A DNA stretch of 37,884 nt. Source: Candidatus Bathyarchaeota archaeon (lineage in GTDB: Archaea > Thermoproteota > Bathyarchaeia > 40CM-2-53-6 > RBG-13-38-9). Below the pieces are notes generated by a model that saw only the letters and a program-made list of their open reading frames with translations, had not been told where the DNA came from and ran no database searches. Location of the stretch: the NCBI GenBank assembly GCA_018396915.1, contig JAGTRD010000006.1, forward strand, positions 8,128-46,011, written 5' to 3'. Below are positions 24,528 through 33,493 of the stretch, in pieces. The position numbers and the translations under genes are program-made. The stretch's first letter is position 1. The number at the start of each line of letters is the position of its first letter.

Positions 24528-25688
24528 TCATCTTGATGAGGCTGATAAAATAACCTCAGCGATCTCTTCAACAGTCATTCCTGGAGTACTGACTTTATAC
24601 ATTTCATAGAAGCTTCTGATATTGTTTATCAAGGTACCTTTCTCAACATCGACACCTCTAAGGCTCCTCTCCAGTAAGTGGAGGTAGTCTCTGGGAATGA
24701 AGAAGAAGTCTCCTGTAATCATTATGTCCTCTATCTTCATGTCCTTTGTTTCAATCAAGACTCTTAACAGTCCCCCTTCAGTCTTCTTGACTGCTTCGCC
24801 AACCACCGTTCGACCAGAGATTTTGAGGCTTCTCTTCTGGATGAGGTCCATATGATCATTCTCAACTAGATGCAACCACTCTCTGGTCTGATACTTTTCA
24901 CTTAGCGACTCCATCAAACTCTCCTCCTCGACTGTCAGGTTCCCTTCCACGAGCTCGACCCCTAGAGTATATTCATAGTTTCTCTTCAGTAATTCTTTCA
25001 CATCGTCTCTGTTCGGCGGTTCATCTAACTCTTTTCTGATTGTTGTCAGCCTCTCTCTGAGCGTCTTGGAGACTTTATCCCTGAACTTTTCGTTTGGGAC
25101 TCTCAATATCCTGACCATCTCATCGAAATTGAAGTCGAATATTATATTCCCTGTGAGAACAATGGTTCCACCAACTTCTGTGGCGCCGTTTCCACTGATC
25201 TTTCTACCTTCAACCTCGATGTCGTTGATCGGCCTATAAATTGCAGGTATTCCTATGTCATTGTAGGTTTTGACAGGAGCCTCCAAGAATCTTTCGAAGA
25301 TCTGCTGGATCGTTCCCGGAACCTTCGGATTAGATTTAGAGGCGACTATTTGATAGAATAGTTGTCCACTATCAAGATATACTGCTCCACCTCCTAAGAT
25401 TCTCCTAACCACAGGAACACCTTTAATCCTGCAATATTCAAGGTCAACTTCAACCTCAGCCTCCTGATGGTACCCTATAGATACGAGAGGGGTTTTGGGT
25501 GTGCAGAAGATTATTGTGTCAGGTGAGGCTCCTTCATTTACTTTTGATGCTACTGCGTGATATACTGCTTGGGTCTGTACTGGAGGCATCTCCCCCAAAT
25601 CTATGAATCTCCACACCTCCATCGCTATCTCTCTCCTAATATTTTCTGATTCTGGATTAGATTCATCTGCATGTATAGGTCGGGTCAA
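24528..25688 (-). CDS. lplA: Lipoate-protein ligase A family protein
   Basis: The catalytic domain shows VSIGYHQEAEVEVDLEYC, the nucleotide and lipoate loop RRILGGGAVYLDSGQLFYQ, and the conserved Lys of GRKISGNGATEVGG. An additional C-terminal region (about 140 residues, LRVPNEKF onward) corresponds to the accessory domain seen in full-length ligases. The enzyme attaches lipoate to 2-oxoacid dehydrogenase or glycine-cleavage H proteins. The frame starts with TTG at 25688 two bases after GAGGTGA; a more internal ATG (25622) preceded by AGGAG is an alternative that drops 22 poorly conserved residues. It is immediately downstream of the ABC-2 exporter genes. Confidence 0.88.
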   Translation of the reverse strand: MTRPIHADESNPESENIRREIAMEVWRFIDLGEMPPVQTQAVYHAVASKVNEGASPDTIIFCTPKTPLVSIGYHQEAEVEVDLEYCRIKGVPVVRRILGGGAVYLDSGQLFYQIVASKSNPKVPGTIQQIFERFLEAPVKTYNDIGIPAIYRPINDIEVEGRKISGNGATEVGGTIVLTGNIIFDFNFDEMVRILRVPNEKFRDKVSKTLRERLTTIRKELDEPPNRDDVKELLKRNYEYTLGVELVEGNLTVEEESLMESLSEKYQTREWLHLVENDHMDLIQKRSLKISGRTVVGEAVKKTEGGLLRVLIETKDMKIEDIMITGDFFFIPRDYLHLLERSLRGVDVEKGTLINNIRSFYEMYKVSTPGMTVEEIAEVILSASSR

Positions 25689-25689
25689 C

Positions 25690-26436
25690 TCACCTCATAT
25701 GTTGGAAAGCCTCTGTTCCAATCGTGAACATTGATGCAGCAAATCCTGAAAGGACGAGTATGTCTATGTAGAGTGGAAATTGTGATACTCCAATGATTAC
25801 TGTTCTCAAGGCGTCGACGCCGTAGGTTACAGGGTCAATGTATGTTACTGTCGAAAGCCAGAGTGGAAGGTTCTCTAGAGGGAATAGTGCGCCACTGAAG
25901 AAGAAGAGTGGAAAGACTAGGAAGCTGACTATCATGTTGAATCCTTCAGGGCTCTCCATCAATGAGCCTATTATGAGACCCATACTCACCAAGCTCAGGG
26001 CTAGAAGGAATAGTATTGAGAGGGCAAGCAGGAAGGCTGCTGGAGAGAGGTAAAGCCCAATTCCCAGACTCATCAGTAACATGACGCAGGCTTGAATCAT
26101 AGAGTCTGTACATCCACCAAGAACCTTGCCTATGAAGATTGTTCTTCTAGATAATGGGGCTACCAAGACCTCCTTCAATATGTCTATCTTCCTATCCCAG
26201 ACTATGTATACGCCGAAGAACACTGAGCTGAAGAGTACACTCATAGCCAAGATACCTGGATAAATGTAAACTTGATAGTTCAGACCTTTGACCTCCACGG
26301 TTGATCCTAAACCTCCTCCAAATACGAATATCCACAACATCGGTGTGAATATTGATGTGACTATTCGTGACCGCTCCCTCATGAAAACTTTGACCTCCCT
26401 AAGCCATAGGGCGTAGACGCCTTCCATCCAACTCAT
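25690..26436 (-). CDS. ABC-2 type transporter permease
   Basis: A 248-residue permease with six predicted membrane helices. It has the ABC-2 entry sequence ALWLREVKVFMRERSRIVTS at residues 8-27, LVAPLSRRTIFIGK in the coupling loop and the family end SFLVFPLFFFSGALFPLENLP...YIDPVTYGVDALR. It overlaps the ATPase gene by four bases. The subgroup resembles DrrB-like exporters. Confidence 0.9.
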   Translation of the reverse strand: MSWMEGVYALWLREVKVFMRERSRIVTSIFTPMLWIFVFGGGLGSTVEVKGLNYQVYIYPGILAMSVLFSSVFFGVYIVWDRKIDILKEVLVAPLSRRTIFIGKVLGGCTDSMIQACVMLLMSLGIGLYLSPAAFLLALSILFLLALSLVSMGLIIGSLMESPEGFNMIVSFLVFPLFFFSGALFPLENLPLWLSTVTYIDPVTYGVDALRTVIIGVSQFPLYIDILVLSGFAASMFTIGTEAFQHMR

Positions 26437-27404
26437 CTAGTAGCCCTCTCCCTCATTATTCTCTGGGCGATTCCACCCTCACCAGACTCCTGCCTTATCT
26501 CCTTTCCAGTGTAGCTTAGGAAGACATCGTTGAGGCTTGACGGTCTTATCTCGACGCTCTCAACCCTCCCAGCCGCATCGAGAAGGGCCTTGAGGTTTTC
26601 ACTCGAGTTTCTCAACGTTATGATAACTCTGTCTCCCATCTTCTCTATCTTTGTAACTCCAAATATTCCCTTGAATCTTTCAGGGTCTGGATTTTCCATT
26701 TTGAGGCAGACTAGGTCTCCTCCAACATTCTCCTTCAACCTTTCGGGAGTATCTGAAACTATGATTCTTCCCTGATCTATTATTGCAATTCTATCACAGA
26801 GCCTCTCAGCTTCATCCATGTAATGGGTTGTCAAGACTATGGTTACATCATGTTTCTTTGGCATGCCTTCAACATACTCCCATATGTTCTCACGTGTCTG
26901 GGGGTCCAAACCTAATGTAGGTTCATCCAGAAACAGTACCTTTGGAAGGTGGAGGAGCCCCCTAGCGATCTCCAGTCTCCTCCTCATACCTCCCGAATAT
27001 GTCTTCACTAGACTATGTTGCCTCGACTCTAAACCTACCAGCTTCAAAACCTCATCTATCCTCTTTTCACGAATACTTTTTGGGACGCCGTACCATAATG
27101 CGTGGAGGTATAGGTTCTCCCTCCCTGTCAGAATGTCGTCGACGCTTGGTTGCTGGAAGACTATTCCAATAGATCTCCTGACGTCATCAGGTTCTCTGAG
27201 TATGTCATACCCGTTCACAGTGGCGGTTCCTTCCGTAGGCTTCAGGATTGTGCATAGCATCGATATCGTCGTCGTCTTGCCCGCGCCGTTCGGCCCTAGT
27301 AAGCCAAATATTTCCCCCTTCCTGATCTTTATGTTGACTTGGTCGACTGCAGTTATGTTCTTGAACCTCTTTGTAAGATTGAATGTCTCTATTGCATATT
27401 CCAA
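26433..27404 (-). CDS. DrrA-like ABC exporter ATPase
   Basis: A 323-residue ATPase with Walker A GPNGAGKTT, Q-loop VFQQPS, signature YSGGMRRRLE, Walker B VLFLDEPTLGLD and H-loop TTHYMDEAE. The C-terminal extension (from about 215) holds the DrrA-type regulatory domain ending SLNDVFLSYTGKEIR. Together with the overlapping permease it forms an exporter whose substrate cannot be deduced. Confidence 0.93.
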   Translation of the reverse strand: MEYAIETFNLTKRFKNITAVDQVNIKIRKGEIFGLLGPNGAGKTTTISMLCTILKPTEGTATVNGYDILREPDDVRRSIGIVFQQPSVDDILTGRENLYLHALWYGVPKSIREKRIDEVLKLVGLESRQHSLVKTYSGGMRRRLEIARGLLHLPKVLFLDEPTLGLDPQTRENIWEYVEGMPKKHDVTIVLTTHYMDEAERLCDRIAIIDQGRIIVSDTPERLKENVGGDLVCLKMENPDPERFKGIFGVTKIEKMGDRVIITLRNSSENLKALLDAAGRVESVEIRPSSLNDVFLSYTGKEIRQESGEGGIAQRIMRERATR

Positions 27405-27510
27405 TTTGATAAACCTCCGGTTGACCTCGATAATCCTACGCTTGATCTATCCCTTCCGATGGAGGGATGCCAATTTTTACTAGATATAATTAAGTTCTTC
27501 TATAGATTGC

Positions 27511-27984
27511 CTATGTAAGGTCGACGAGACTTATCAAGACAACCGGTTCAACAGACCTTATCACCGCCTCACTTATGCTCTTCTGAAATATTCTCAGGTA
27601 ACCCTTCTTCACCCTTCTCTTCAACATCAACACAGCATCATACTTTCCAGTGTTTGCCTCCGTTACGATCCCTTCAACTACACTCCTTGCAAGGGCAATC
27701 TTCACCTTGACTTCATAGTCTTGCTTTCTCAGCCACTCAGCAATAGCCTCTACTCTTTTCCTATGTTCGGATATCTGCTTCTCATATGGATGTGTGTTTA
27801 GGGGTTGTGTTCTGCTTGGAACCTCTATTATGTGGAGTAGGACTATGAGTGGATTCTTGAAGACCGAGAGGACCTGTAATCCATGGGTTATCTTCTCCTC
27901 ATCGTAGAAGTCTGCAATCGGGATCAATATCTTATTCAACCTTTCACCTTTACCTGACTCCTCACTCATACACCCGTTTACCAT
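27511..27984 (-). CDS. UspA-family universal stress protein
   Basis: A 157-residue alpha/beta protein with the Usp fold: NKILIPIADFYDEEKITHG at the N-terminus, the strand LIVLLHIIEV, the helix YEKQISEHRKRVEAIAEWL and a last strand PVVLISLVDL. The ATP-binding GxxGxGxxxxxxxGS motif is missing; the place has KRRVKKGYLRIFQKS, so it probably does not bind ATP the usual way. Its start overlaps the RAM-domain gene by 23 bases; a start at the sixth codon or at TTG before NKIL is possible. Confidence 0.8.
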   Translation of the reverse strand: MVNGCMSEESGKGERLNKILIPIADFYDEEKITHGLQVLSVFKNPLIVLLHIIEVPSRTQPLNTHPYEKQISEHRKRVEAIAEWLRKQDYEVKVKIALARSVVEGIVTEANTGKYDAVLMLKRRVKKGYLRIFQKSISEAVIRSVEPVVLISLVDLT

Positions 27985-28234
27985 CCTTCTTTATGGTGTG
28001 TAGTATCACAGAGGTCACTGTGCTCCTTATTCCGTCTATCTTCAATATCTTGTTTTTCAGAAGGTTTCTGACCGAGACTATGTCGTCAACCCCAGCCAGT
28101 GCAAATATATCGTATTCACCTGTAACCTCATAGACATCTATTATCTCAGGTAGGTTGGCTAGGTCTTCAGCAACCTTATCCAACTTCCTTGTCTCAGTAA
28201 AAATGTTTAGTATCACCATGACATTCTTTCTCAA
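27962..28234 (-). CDS. Stand-alone Lrp/AsnC ligand-binding (RAM) domain protein
   Basis: A 90-residue protein consisting only of the effector-binding RAM domain of Lrp/AsnC regulators; LANLPEIIDVYEVTGEYDIFALAGV is the hallmark, with no DNA-binding helix-turn-helix. Such small proteins bind amino acids and assemble as ring-like oligomers. It overlaps the APC permease gene by four bases and the UspA gene by 23, so the three are co-produced and it may report amino-acid levels to the transporter. Confidence 0.88.
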   Translation of the reverse strand: MRKNVMVILNIFTETRKLDKVAEDLANLPEIIDVYEVTGEYDIFALAGVDDIVSVRNLLKNKILKIDGIRSTVTSVILHTIKKDGKRVYE

Positions 28235-30177
28235 TCAACTATCCTCCTCGCAACCATTATCTTTCCCGGGTATTTGGATATTATTGCTTGGATAGCGTCC
28301 TCCCTCTCCCTCTCAATGTCGCCTCTCATGGTTCTCCTCTTTATTAATACGACGGCGTCGTTTCTATCGGATTCAAGCTCCCTCGTAAGGATAGTTTTGG
28401 ATGAACCTATCTCCACTCTCGCCTCACATACGTATCCTTCTGACCTTAGCTTCTCAGCTATAGACTTGAGTTCCTCGAAAGACTCCTCCTGGCTTAGCCT
28501 CAACTGCTCATAGTCAGCCCTCCTATGGATTGAGACTCCGAGCTCTGCTGGATCGATTATGTTGAACAGGGTCAACCTGAACCTCTTGTCAACAGACTCC
28601 TTGATAGATCTGACCACGGTTTCTTCATCTTCAGGCGTCCTGACCAAGACCAACGCATTCATGACATATCCTGACGGATGTATAGTCTTGCCTGTCTCAT
28701 TGGAGAGGATGGGCACATGGACGCTTCTCCTGAAGATATAGAATACGACAAGCCCCACCAAGACCCATAAGGTTCCAAGAACTCTGCCTGCCGGGTGATA
28801 ACTGATGACGAGCAGCCATATGGCAAAGCATGTTACTGCGCCTACCAAGCTTATCATAGGTAATGTCAACATTCTTCCTCCAAGTCTGACTCTGACATCT
28901 CCTGGAACCTTCCATGCCCTGTAGGCTTCAGGTTCAGTATTTCTGAGGACTATCAACGATAAGTTGACGATCATGTAGGATAGTAGTGCTCCGAAATTGT
29001 ATAGGTCTGCCACCAGATGTAGCTCACCCATGAGAGCCATTACTACCCCTATTAAACCGAAGACAAGGATGGTTCTGTATGGTGTCATGAATCTCCTATG
29101 AACTTTGTAGAACCATTTTGGTAAGAGTCCAAACTTACCCATTGAAAAAACTACTCTAGAAACCCCTATCACACCGGTATTTGTTGAGACGTAGCATATT
29201 GCAAATCCGGTTAGAGCAACTATAGGAGCTAGGTATGCGCCTACGATTGGAATGTTGCTTGCAAGGGTGGCCATAGGGTCATGGGCCGAAGCCAACTCCT
29301 CCCAAGGCATAACCCCGACACTTACTGCTGAGAGACCTAACGCAAATATTAACACCGAGACTATTGAAAGTTTATTTGCCCTAGGTATCCAGCGTGAAGG
29401 CCTCCTCGTCTCTTCAGCGGCTTGGGCGATAGACTCTATACCTATGAAAGATGTCATCGCTAATGTGGTGCCGTAGATGAAGTTTTGAAATTGAAAGTCA
29501 CCATGCCAGAGGTATGATATGTTGTCGAGAATGTTTGGCGCTCCGAAGATGTTCACTTGATTCAGGAATCGGCCTACTGAGAAGGCGAGTATGAAACCCA
29601 GAATAAGAATCAACACCTCAACGATCAAGTCTAGTGAGACCAGCAACTCGTTGAAGAAGGACGACTCCCTTATACCTATCATGTTCAGAAGGATAAGGGC
29701 TGAAACGAGAATGGCGGCTACCAATCCTAAACAGTTTACAGTGAGATTAAGACCTGCGAAGGCTATGTTGATAGTTGATGACCTTATCCACGGAAAGAAG
29801 AAGCTCAAGTAACCCGCGGTGGCCAGGGAGAAGAGAGCCATGTCTATTGTATAGTCGAGCATGACAGCCCAACCCGCTATGAAACCAACCATGTCGTTGA
29901 AAGCCTTCATCGCATAGATTTGGGCTCCTCCAGCATATGGGTAGACTGAGGCAAGTTCAGCGTAGGCAAGTCCTGTGCAAATATATGTGATTGAAGCTAT
30001 TGCGAAGGCTACTGGTGAGGCACCGGCGGCGTAGAATGCTACAAGACCTAAGGCAACATATATGTCTGCCCCAACATCGGCGTAACCCATGCAAAAGGAA
30101 CCGTACCATCCAACGTCCCTCTTCAGCGAATGCTCCTCTTCATGAGACAACTTACATATCACGCCGCCCTTATACAA
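28231..30177 (-). CDS. APC-family amino acid permease with C-terminal Usp-like domain
   Basis: A 648-residue fusion. Residues about 15-470 form a 12-helix APC transporter, with GWYGSFCMGYADVGADIYVALG at the start and SFIGIESIAQAAEETRRPSRWIPRA in the middle being typical. Residues about 500-648 are a soluble Usp-like domain (VMNALVLVRTPEDEETVVRS ... LIKRRTMRGDIERE ... KIMVARRIVD). The same KRRxxxG pattern is seen in the separate UspA protein two genes downstream. It likely imports an amino acid under control of the cytoplasmic tail. The substrate is not readable. Confidence 0.87.
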   Translation of the reverse strand: MYKGGVICKLSHEEEHSLKRDVGWYGSFCMGYADVGADIYVALGLVAFYAAGASPVAFAIASITYICTGLAYAELASVYPYAGGAQIYAMKAFNDMVGFIAGWAVMLDYTIDMALFSLATAGYLSFFFPWIRSSTINIAFAGLNLTVNCLGLVAAILVSALILLNMIGIRESSFFNELLVSLDLIVEVLILILGFILAFSVGRFLNQVNIFGAPNILDNISYLWHGDFQFQNFIYGTTLAMTSFIGIESIAQAAEETRRPSRWIPRANKLSIVSVLIFALGLSAVSVGVMPWEELASAHDPMATLASNIPIVGAYLAPIVALTGFAICYVSTNTGVIGVSRVVFSMGKFGLLPKWFYKVHRRFMTPYRTILVFGLIGVVMALMGELHLVADLYNFGALLSYMIVNLSLIVLRNTEPEAYRAWKVPGDVRVRLGGRMLTLPMISLVGAVTCFAIWLLVISYHPAGRVLGTLWVLVGLVVFYIFRRSVHVPILSNETGKTIHPSGYVMNALVLVRTPEDEETVVRSIKESVDKRFRLTLFNIIDPAELGVSIHRRADYEQLRLSQEESFEELKSIAEKLRSEGYVCEARVEIGSSKTILTRELESDRNDAVVLIKRRTMRGDIEREREDAIQAIISKYPGKIMVARRIVD

Positions 30178-30400
30178 TAGGCCGATGCATATCGGAAATG
30201 TAATTGGGGCTTAGGGGAGCCTTATCCTGATATTTAAGATTACTCTGGCTTACAATCTATTCAAAAACAATCGGCTCCTGGCTTTTTTTGTCAAAATCTG
30301 TATCTTGGAAATCTATTTCTTGATCGATAATTCTATAATCTTGAATCGGAGAATCTTGCTGGGTCACGTCAACTAGAATATTTGGGTTCGATGGTCGCCA

Positions 30401-31168
30401 ATGGTTGAAGAAGTATCCAGTTTGGTAGATAAGCTGTTGAAGGGAGACCGGGCTGCTGCAGCTAGATTGATCAGCATAGTTGAGGGTGGGGGTAGGGCAG
30501 CTGCAGCTGTTATGAGAAGTATAAGACGCCATCCAAGCCGTGCATATGTTATTGGTGTGACCGGCCCCTTCGGTGTAGGCAAGAGCACCTTGCTAGACGC
30601 CATTGTCAAGCTGTATAGGCTGCGTGGGTTGAAGATTGGGGTGGTTGCAGTGGACCCTTCTAGCAGGGTCTCTGGAGGCGCCTTGCTAGGGGACAGGATC
30701 AGGTTGATAAGCAATATAGGCGATGAGGGGGTCTTCTTCAGGAGCCTCTCGAATAGGGGAAACTTAGGTGGGCTCTCAAAATGCACCGGAGACGTCGTTA
30801 GAATACTTGACGCTTACGGTAGTGATCTGATTGTTCTTGAGACTGTTGGTGCCGGTCAATCTGATGTTGAGGTTGCTAGGCTCGCACATACAACGATAGT
30901 CGTCTTAACACCTGCCGTTGGTGATGAGATACAGTTAATGAAGAGTGGTTTGATCGAGATAGCTGACATATTCGTCGTCAATAAGGCTGATCTTCCTGGC
31001 GCAGATCTTATGGAGGAGATGCTGAGGTTGAGTATGCCTAAGAATGGTTGGATACGTCCAGTCATCAAGACAATTGCGAAGGTGGGGGTGGGTGTTCAAG
31101 AGGTCGTTGAATCGATTGATAAACACAGGGAGTATGTTGAGTCTAAAAGGTCATCTAGAGGATCTTAA
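30401..31168 (+). CDS. meaB: MeaB/ArgK-type G3E GTPase (acyl-CoA mutase chaperone)
   Basis: A 255-residue GTPase that loads and protects B12 in acyl-CoA mutases. Motifs are GPFGVGKST (Walker A, usually GxPGxGKST), VVAVDPSSRVSGGALLGDRIR, VLETVGAGQSDVEVA (base-II region) and VNKADLPGA (G4). It is shorter than bacterial MeaB (about 310-330), lacking much of the C-terminal dimerisation extension. It converges with the mutase small-subunit gene, the two stop codons being five bases apart. The upstream 220 bases (30178-30400) hold no gene. Confidence 0.9.
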   Translation: MVEEVSSLVDKLLKGDRAAAARLISIVEGGGRAAAAVMRSIRRHPSRAYVIGVTGPFGVGKSTLLDAIVKLYRLRGLKIGVVAVDPSSRVSGGALLGDRIRLISNIGDEGVFFRSLSNRGNLGGLSKCTGDVVRILDAYGSDLIVLETVGAGQSDVEVARLAHTTIVVLTPAVGDEIQLMKSGLIEIADIFVVNKADLPGADLMEEMLRLSMPKNGWIRPVIKTIAKVGVGVQEVVESIDKHREYVESKRSSRGS

Positions 31169-31173
31169 GTTTT

Positions 31174-31626
31174 TCATTTTAACTGTTCAAGCTTCTGGTT
31201 TGGTATCGAGGATGTTTTCGAGCCTGCACACTTCTTGAAGTATTCAACTATTTCTCTCAGGGACGAACCTGGTGGGAAGACTTCGCTGACCCCATGCTGC
31301 TCCTTCAGCTCCTTAGCTTCGTTTAACGGGATTATTCCACCGCATACTACGGGGGCGTGTATTCCCCTTCTTCTGAGTTCCCTCATCAACTCAGGGATCT
31401 TTACATGGTGCATTCCTTCCATTGAGCTAATACCTATTATGTCGACATCTTCCTCCTCCGCGGCTTTGACTATTTCATCTTGGAATCTGGATGCGCCTAG
31501 GTAAATTACTTCCATGCCTGCATCTCTGAGGGCTGAGGCTACAACCTTCAATCCCCTGTCATGGACGTCCACTCCAACCTTTGAGAGTAGGACTCTGATC
31601 TTTCCACTCTCTCGCACTATATCCAA
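31174..31626 (-). CDS. Acyl-CoA mutase small (B12-binding) subunit
   Basis: A 150-residue cobalamin-binding domain corresponding to the C-terminal third of MutB-type enzymes. VDVHDRGLKVVASALRDAG contains the DxHxxG cobalt-ligand motif, GISSMEGMHHVKIPELM and VVCGGIIPLNEAKEL are typical following segments, and FPPGSSLREIVEYF ends the fold. It starts eight bases after the large-subunit gene and is the second half of a split mutase. Confidence 0.92.
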   Translation of the reverse strand: MDIVRESGKIRVLLSKVGVDVHDRGLKVVASALRDAGMEVIYLGASRFQDEIVKAAEEEDVDIIGISSMEGMHHVKIPELMRELRRRGIHAPVVCGGIIPLNEAKELKEQHGVSEVFPPGSSLREIVEYFKKCAGSKTSSIPNQKLEQLK

Positions 31627-31634
31627 ACCTCCTA

Positions 31635-33338
31635 CTACTCCAGGTGTGGGCCTTCACCATATACCTCTCTGAAGACCTGGTACATCTCACCATTCGTGAC
31701 GTAAACCTTCGCTGCCTTTACAGCGTAGGGTGTTACGTTTACTCCTCTTAAGCAGGCTTCCCTGAATTCTTTGAGGGCTTCCTCAACCTTCTTTTGGTCC
31801 CTCATCCTCTTCACCTTTCTCAGGGCCTCTATCTCAGTATTCTCCTGCTCAAGCTTCACTCTACATATCTCAATATTTTCAATGTTGCTTCTGAATATGT
31901 TGACTCCAACTATCGGTATCTCTCCACGTTCGATTGCAAGCTGCGTCTTGTAGCTTGTCTGAGATATCTCCCTTCTAGGTATCCCAGCCTCCGTATATGC
32001 AAGCATCCCACCAGCCGCCTCTATTCTGTCGAAGTAACGCCAGATCTCCTCCTCAATCTTGTCTGTTAACCATTCGACGTAGTATGAGCCTCCGAGAGGG
32101 TCTATAACGTTTGGGACACCGCTCTCATGCAGTATGATATGTTGGGTTCTAAGGGCAAGCCTCGCCGCCTTCTCTGTAGGCAGACCAAGGGCCTCATCAT
32201 ACGAGTCTGTATGTAATGATTGGGTTCCACCCATTACGGCTGCTAGGCTGTGGATTGTTGCTCTGATGACATTGTTCAGGGGGTCCTGGGCTGTAAGGGC
32301 TGATCCTGCGGTTTGTGTGTGGAATTTGAAGATCATCGACCGGGGATTCTTAGCGTGATATTTCTCTTTCACAATCTTTGCCCAAACCCTTCTCATCGCT
32401 CTGAACTTCGCAACCTCTTCGAAGAGGTTATTGTGGGCGTTCATGAAGAATGATACTTGTGGAGCAACTTCATCTATATCCCAGCCCCTGCTCAGAGCTT
32501 CATCCAAAAAGACTGTTGCGTCGGCTAGGGTGAACGCTGCCTCTTGTACAGCGTTTGAACCTGCCTCTCTGATATGGTATCCACTCACATTGATCCCATA
32601 CCATTTCGGCATGTGTTCAAGACAGAATTCAAGCAGGTCTACAGCCAGTTTCACTGACGGTTTGAGGGGTAAGGGTGGGTTGCCTACATGGAAGAGCCAC
32701 AATGGGTCGTTCTGGGTTGTGCCCCTGAGCTCCTTTAAAGGTATTCCTCTCCTCTCAGCCATGGCTACATACATCGCGAAGGTTGGGAGGCCTAGAAAGT
32801 GAGTTACAAGGGATGTTGAGAGTCTCTCTATTGGTAGACCGTCAAAGATCCTCTCTATGGCTTCTAAGGAGGATATGGATGCTCCGCCTTGGCCCACCTC
32901 ACCTCTGACCCTTGGATCGTCTGCATCATAGCCGTAGATTGTTGGTGAGTCTAGGGCGAGGTTCAGGCCTGTCTCACCCTCCTTCACTAGGAATTTGAAT
33001 CTTGCATTTGCATCCTCACCTGTTCCGTAACCGCTCAGCAACCTTATCGTCCAAGGTCTACCCCTGTACATTGTGGGGTATATGCCCCTGGTGAATGGGT
33101 AGATCCCTGGGAAACCCAATTTCTCCATGTAGTTGAAGTCCTTAAGGTCGAGTGGAGTATATATCGGCTTGAGCGGTATTCCAGATGGGGTTGTCTTCGG
33201 GGCCCTATCCTTGATCTTCGTCTCCTCAATCCACTCCTCATAGGCTTTCTTCCACTCTTCCTCTCCCTTCCTAATATTCTCGAGCTTAGTCTCCTCAGAC
33301 ATTTCTTGGACCCGTTTCAATATCGACTTGAATCTCAA
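31635..33338 (-). CDS. B12-dependent acyl-CoA mutase large subunit, not a typical methylmalonyl-CoA mutase
   Basis: A 567-residue TIM-barrel mutase subunit related to methylmalonyl-CoA mutase (MCM). It keeps TMYRGRPWTIR, GTTQND, NVSGYHIREAGSNAVQEAAF with the catalytic His, FHTQTAGSALTAQ and GGTQSLHTDSYDEA. Against Propionibacterium MCM numbering, the substrate residues differ: Tyr89 of TIRQY is Leu (TIRLL), and Arg207, which binds the substrate carboxylate 37 residues before the catalytic His, is Val. In place of the usual ILKEYIARGTYIFPP there is PLWLFHVGNPPLPLKP. So the substrate is likely not methylmalonyl-CoA; an isobutyryl-, hydroxyisobutyryl- or new acyl-CoA mutase is more probable. Codon 13 (ATG 33302) is an alternative start. 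Confidence 0.9.
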   Translation of the reverse strand: MRFKSILKRVQEMSEETKLENIRKGEEEWKKAYEEWIEETKIKDRAPKTTPSGIPLKPIYTPLDLKDFNYMEKLGFPGIYPFTRGIYPTMYRGRPWTIRLLSGYGTGEDANARFKFLVKEGETGLNLALDSPTIYGYDADDPRVRGEVGQGGASISSLEAIERIFDGLPIERLSTSLVTHFLGLPTFAMYVAMAERRGIPLKELRGTTQNDPLWLFHVGNPPLPLKPSVKLAVDLLEFCLEHMPKWYGINVSGYHIREAGSNAVQEAAFTLADATVFLDEALSRGWDIDEVAPQVSFFMNAHNNLFEEVAKFRAMRRVWAKIVKEKYHAKNPRSMIFKFHTQTAGSALTAQDPLNNVIRATIHSLAAVMGGTQSLHTDSYDEALGLPTEKAARLALRTQHIILHESGVPNVIDPLGGSYYVEWLTDKIEEEIWRYFDRIEAAGGMLAYTEAGIPRREISQTSYKTQLAIERGEIPIVGVNIFRSNIENIEICRVKLEQENTEIEALRKVKRMRDQKKVEEALKEFREACLRGVNVTPYAVKAAKVYVTNGEMYQVFREVYGEGPHLE

Positions 33339-33493
33339 TGAAAAAGTTTGGGTTCTTAAGGTTGACGCTCAAACCCTGATATTGTTTAATAACTCATTAT
33401 GAGCCGAACGTTATAGGTAAAAGTGCAGAATATTTATCCCATATCGCTTAGCCAGTATGCTGAGAGCCTTTAATCATATTGGAGGCGATTCAA

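Noticed and set aside
30257-30532. A 91-residue minus-strand frame upstream of meaB ending in an acidic tail
   Set aside because: It overlaps the meaB start on the other strand, has low-complexity content and no start signals.
31635-33338. Labelling the mutase simply as methylmalonyl-CoA mutase
   Set aside because: Both substrate-determining residues differ, so the common label would be misleading.
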